In this document: one piece after another, positions 61,867 to 64,000 of the stretch
Layout of the letters: every line of letters begins with the position of its first letter
Numbering within the stretch: the stretch's first letter is position 1
Source: Ulva prolifera
Lineage: Eukaryota > Chlorophyta > Ulvophyceae > Ulvales > Ulvaceae
Direction of reading: 5' to 3'
DNA length: 64,000 nt
Assembly (NCBI GenBank): GCA_023078555.1
Contig: CM041203.1
Coordinates: 5,850,538 to 5,914,537 of the forward strand
The notes under the pieces: generated by a model
Database searches by the model: none
The model's input: only the letters and a program-made list of their open reading frames with translations
Told to the model about the DNA's origin: nothing
Made by a program: the position numbers and the translations under genes

Positions 61867-62838
61867 ATGCAGCCAGCTATTGTATGTGACACGTGCGGGA
61901 TGGCTATAGTGGGGGCGCCATGTAGAGGCGCGGCAGCAGCACACAGAAGGCATTGCAGGGGTTTCATCACGAAGCGGACCACAGCAGACCGGTCATACAA
62001 TGAACGGGTACTTACAAAATTGACAAACAATCAGGCCGCTGCAAGCATTACCAACAGACTGGCTACCAGATCTGCAGAGTCTATGATACTCCCCAACGGT
62101 CCTCAAGCAGAAACAGCCCATGATCCAGCAGAATACAATCACACCACCAAGCCCCACCTCGCCCCAGCCCAGCCAGGCACCAACAAGGGTCTCTACGGAC
62201 AGGATCTCGGTGAACCAGAATGTGAAACGGAGTGCAAGCCTGAGTGCAATACGGAGACACCAGACACAGGTTGGCCAACCTTTACTCTTCCAGACGCTAC
62301 GAGTGAGGACAACTCCGAACCCGACAGTGATGGAGAGCAACCATCAGATGCATCTGTACCTGCATACGTCGAGAATATGTTGATAGCGAATGATATCATT
62401 GCATGGATGCTCAAAGACCTTACAGCAGTACAGCAAAGGAATTACTTCATGGGGGTGCGCCTGTTGGAAGTGCTGAGAAGGCAGACATCCCGACCTGAGC
62501 ACGAGAGACGGCCCACGATCCATACAGTTGAAGCACTGAATAAATACCTGGATGACAAAGCAGACAAGTACCGATGCAAGATGACAGCCAGGGAAGTACC
62601 TATTGTATCAGATCACGCATTACTCAGGCAATTGGCCCCGGTCCCATTGTTCATCAGGCCAATCGCTGAAGTGTTGAGCTGCTCGCTTCAGAATCCTGTC
62701 ATCGAGAACTGCAACATACGCATGGATCCAGTCAGTACCTCTGAGGGCTCCCTCGACGCTGACATGGCAGGCAGAGTCGTGAGTTTCATGCATGGCTCGG
62801 CTGTACGCCAAGCGAAGCAGGTTCCGCTCCCCTCGTAG
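61867..62838 (+). CDS. Unidentified ORF with an N-terminal Cys/His cluster, possibly from a mobile element
   Basis: Not recognised. The 323-codon frame starts with ATG and has a compact Cys/His cluster within its first 30 residues (CDTCGMAIVGAPC then HRRHC), like a small zinc finger. An acidic, Pro-rich and Glu/Cys-containing linker follows (ECETECKPECNTETPDTG), then a helical region (AYVENMLIANDIIAWMLKDL, RPTIHTVEALNKYLDDKADK) and a segment with LAPVPLFIRPIAEVL. A zinc finger followed by an acidic linker and a long globular part is common in transposon-encoded proteins, but no transposase signature was seen. The neighbouring frame at 63177-63901 could belong to it. Third positions are mixed, unlike host 3' exons. 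Confidence 0.5.
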   Translation: MQPAIVCDTCGMAIVGAPCRGAAAAHRRHCRGFITKRTTADRSYNERVLTKLTNNQAAASITNRLATRSAESMILPNGPQAETAHDPAEYNHTTKPHLAPAQPGTNKGLYGQDLGEPECETECKPECNTETPDTGWPTFTLPDATSEDNSEPDSDGEQPSDASVPAYVENMLIANDIIAWMLKDLTAVQQRNYFMGVRLLEVLRRQTSRPEHERRPTIHTVEALNKYLDDKADKYRCKMTAREVPIVSDHALLRQLAPVPLFIRPIAEVLSCSLQNPVIENCNIRMDPVSTSEGSLDADMAGRVVSFMHGSAVRQAKQVPLPS

Positions 62839-63176
62839 AAGGCAGGGCGACTTTGTATGAGTTACAGTCATGCACCACAAACAGCTGATGGTGGGGCGAC
62901 GTGCAGGCTCGGATTCATGCCCGGATGCAGGGCGGACTAGGGTTAGCAGAGTCCACAAGGCCCATTTTCGCAGTGGCAATATTCTTTGACAAGACCCTGA
63001 TCAGCCCAATTGCCAAAAGGTGACCTCTCTTAAAAGGACAGTGGTTTGACAAGCCTGTGCTGCATGATCGACCACACCCTATCCGGCAGAGTCAACAGTA
63101 GCCTGGGACTGCAGCATATAGAGACAGAGCTAGATAAGCCAATGCGTGCTGCTGCAGTGAGCTGTACCCTATATTT

Positions 63177-63901
63177 GTGGCACCGATGAATGTAGATGCC
63201 AGTCTGCGTCAGAATGCGATACAACTACTGTGCATGGTCCCAAATGTGAAGGAATGGGTACTTGCACAGAGGCCAAAAGGCCAAGAGCATGTACGCGTGG
63301 CAGACATCGACGCCGCTATAAGTGCCACCACCGCTGCGATGTGGAAGGAGATGCTCAGAGATATAGGGACGGCTACGCAGCCAGAATGCGGAGTGCGCTA
63401 CCCCCGCCAATGTTGGTCCGGGATGACGAATGGTCCAGATCCAAGAAGGGGAATGGTATCCGGACGGCATATGCACTCAGCATGTTACAACCATGCGTGC
63501 CTGATCTGGTGCAGGTATGGGTGAAATTTCACAAGGATAGAGAAGAATTGTTACGCCACAGCAGTGTCGAGCCGGCGTTTGATTCAAGAGGTCCCTACCT
63601 GACAGCCCATTGCGACGTAATGGTGGGTACATTGATTATGGACACCGTAGAGGCTGCAGCTACAATGGGGCTGATGCAGCGATTCGCGTTTAGGCTTGAC
63701 AGCGTCAATGGAGGCACAGATGCCGCCTGTTTGCTATGCCACACCTCTACATGCAAATTTGACCTCGCAGCACATGAGCTTTCCCCAGAAGACCGCAAAC
63801 ACCGAAGTCCCAGAGAAGCAGAAGCAATACGAGAGTCAGGGTCAAAGGCAGAGATGAAAAGACAAGGCAAGTCCCGGCACAGGAAGCCTACAAATCTGTA
63901 A
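63177..63901 (+). CDS. Second unidentified ORF pair, probably linked to the zinc-finger ORF
   Basis: Coding character is seen in two overlapping frames. One covers about 63177-63390 (IQLLCMVPNVKEWVLAQRPK, IDAAISATTAAMWKEM). The other covers about 63390-63901 (WVKFHKDREELLRH, HCDVMVGTLIMDTVEAAATM, then ACLLCHTSTCKFDLAAHEL). The second ends in a Cys/His cluster and a basic tail. How the two frames relate, by an intron or by decay, is not clear. No family was recognised. Confidence 0.4.
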
Positions 63902-64000
63902 TTGTGGCATAGCAAAGGGTTCCACAAAACGAGTAACGAAGGATACGGCGACAGATCAAACTGGACCTTATGAAGCGTGCCACGTCTGAGTCTTGACCAC

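Noticed and set aside
1-64000. tRNA, rRNA or other structured RNA genes
   Set aside because: None could be recognised by eye; a covariance-model search would be needed to exclude them.

Overview
The window looks like nuclear DNA of a eukaryotic alga, most probably a green alga with a primary plastid. Genes are split by GT-AG introns. Two products carry simple chloroplast-type transit peptides (a two-domain Cpn20 and a plastid-type lysophosphatidate acyltransferase), with no signal peptide in front as a secondary plastid would need. Diphthamide synthesis (DPH5), an FCP/SCP phosphatase and an Na+/K+-type P-ATPase are eukaryotic genes. The species cannot be named from the sequence. Gene models given with exact exons were built by hand from GT-AG borders, and their phases agree across every listed junction.

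Layout. 0-8 kb: 5' part of a P-type IIC ATPase (minus), then a secreted papain-type protease with an I29 propeptide (minus). 9.7-13.4 kb: a PP2C phosphatase of the PTC7 type with a PLAT domain and a mitochondrial-like presequence (plus). 15.8-18.1 kb: CPN20 (plus). 19-27 kb: a small membrane protein (plus), a basic coiled-coil protein (minus) and a proline-rich protein (minus). 28.4-31.6 kb: weak exons, then the plastid acyltransferase (plus). 33.3-37.5 kb: FCP/SCP phosphatase (minus) head to head with DPH5 (plus), whose 1.5-kb second intron holds a minisatellite. 38.3-40.6 kb: a secreted protein that resembles bacterial secreted proteins (minus). 47.3-50.1 kb: an unrecognised two-helix membrane protein (minus). 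The rest, about 40.9-47 kb and 50-64 kb, is gene-poor and repeat-rich. It holds a 584-bp inverted-repeat element, two diverged copies of a dispersed repeat, a 42-nt perfect palindrome, a 60-bp minisatellite, a partial Ty3/gypsy fossil and an unidentified zinc-finger ORF.

Three things stand out. First, the PLAT-PP2C fusion. Second, the bacterial-type secreted protein, now carrying two introns. Third, a genome-style signal: in seven or eight genes the 3' exons are strongly GC-rich with almost only G/C at third codon positions, while the 5' exons of the same genes are mixed. The palindromic octamer TGCATGCA is also present at least 30 times where about one would be expected. The genes do not form a pathway; they are independent housekeeping, plastid and secretory functions.
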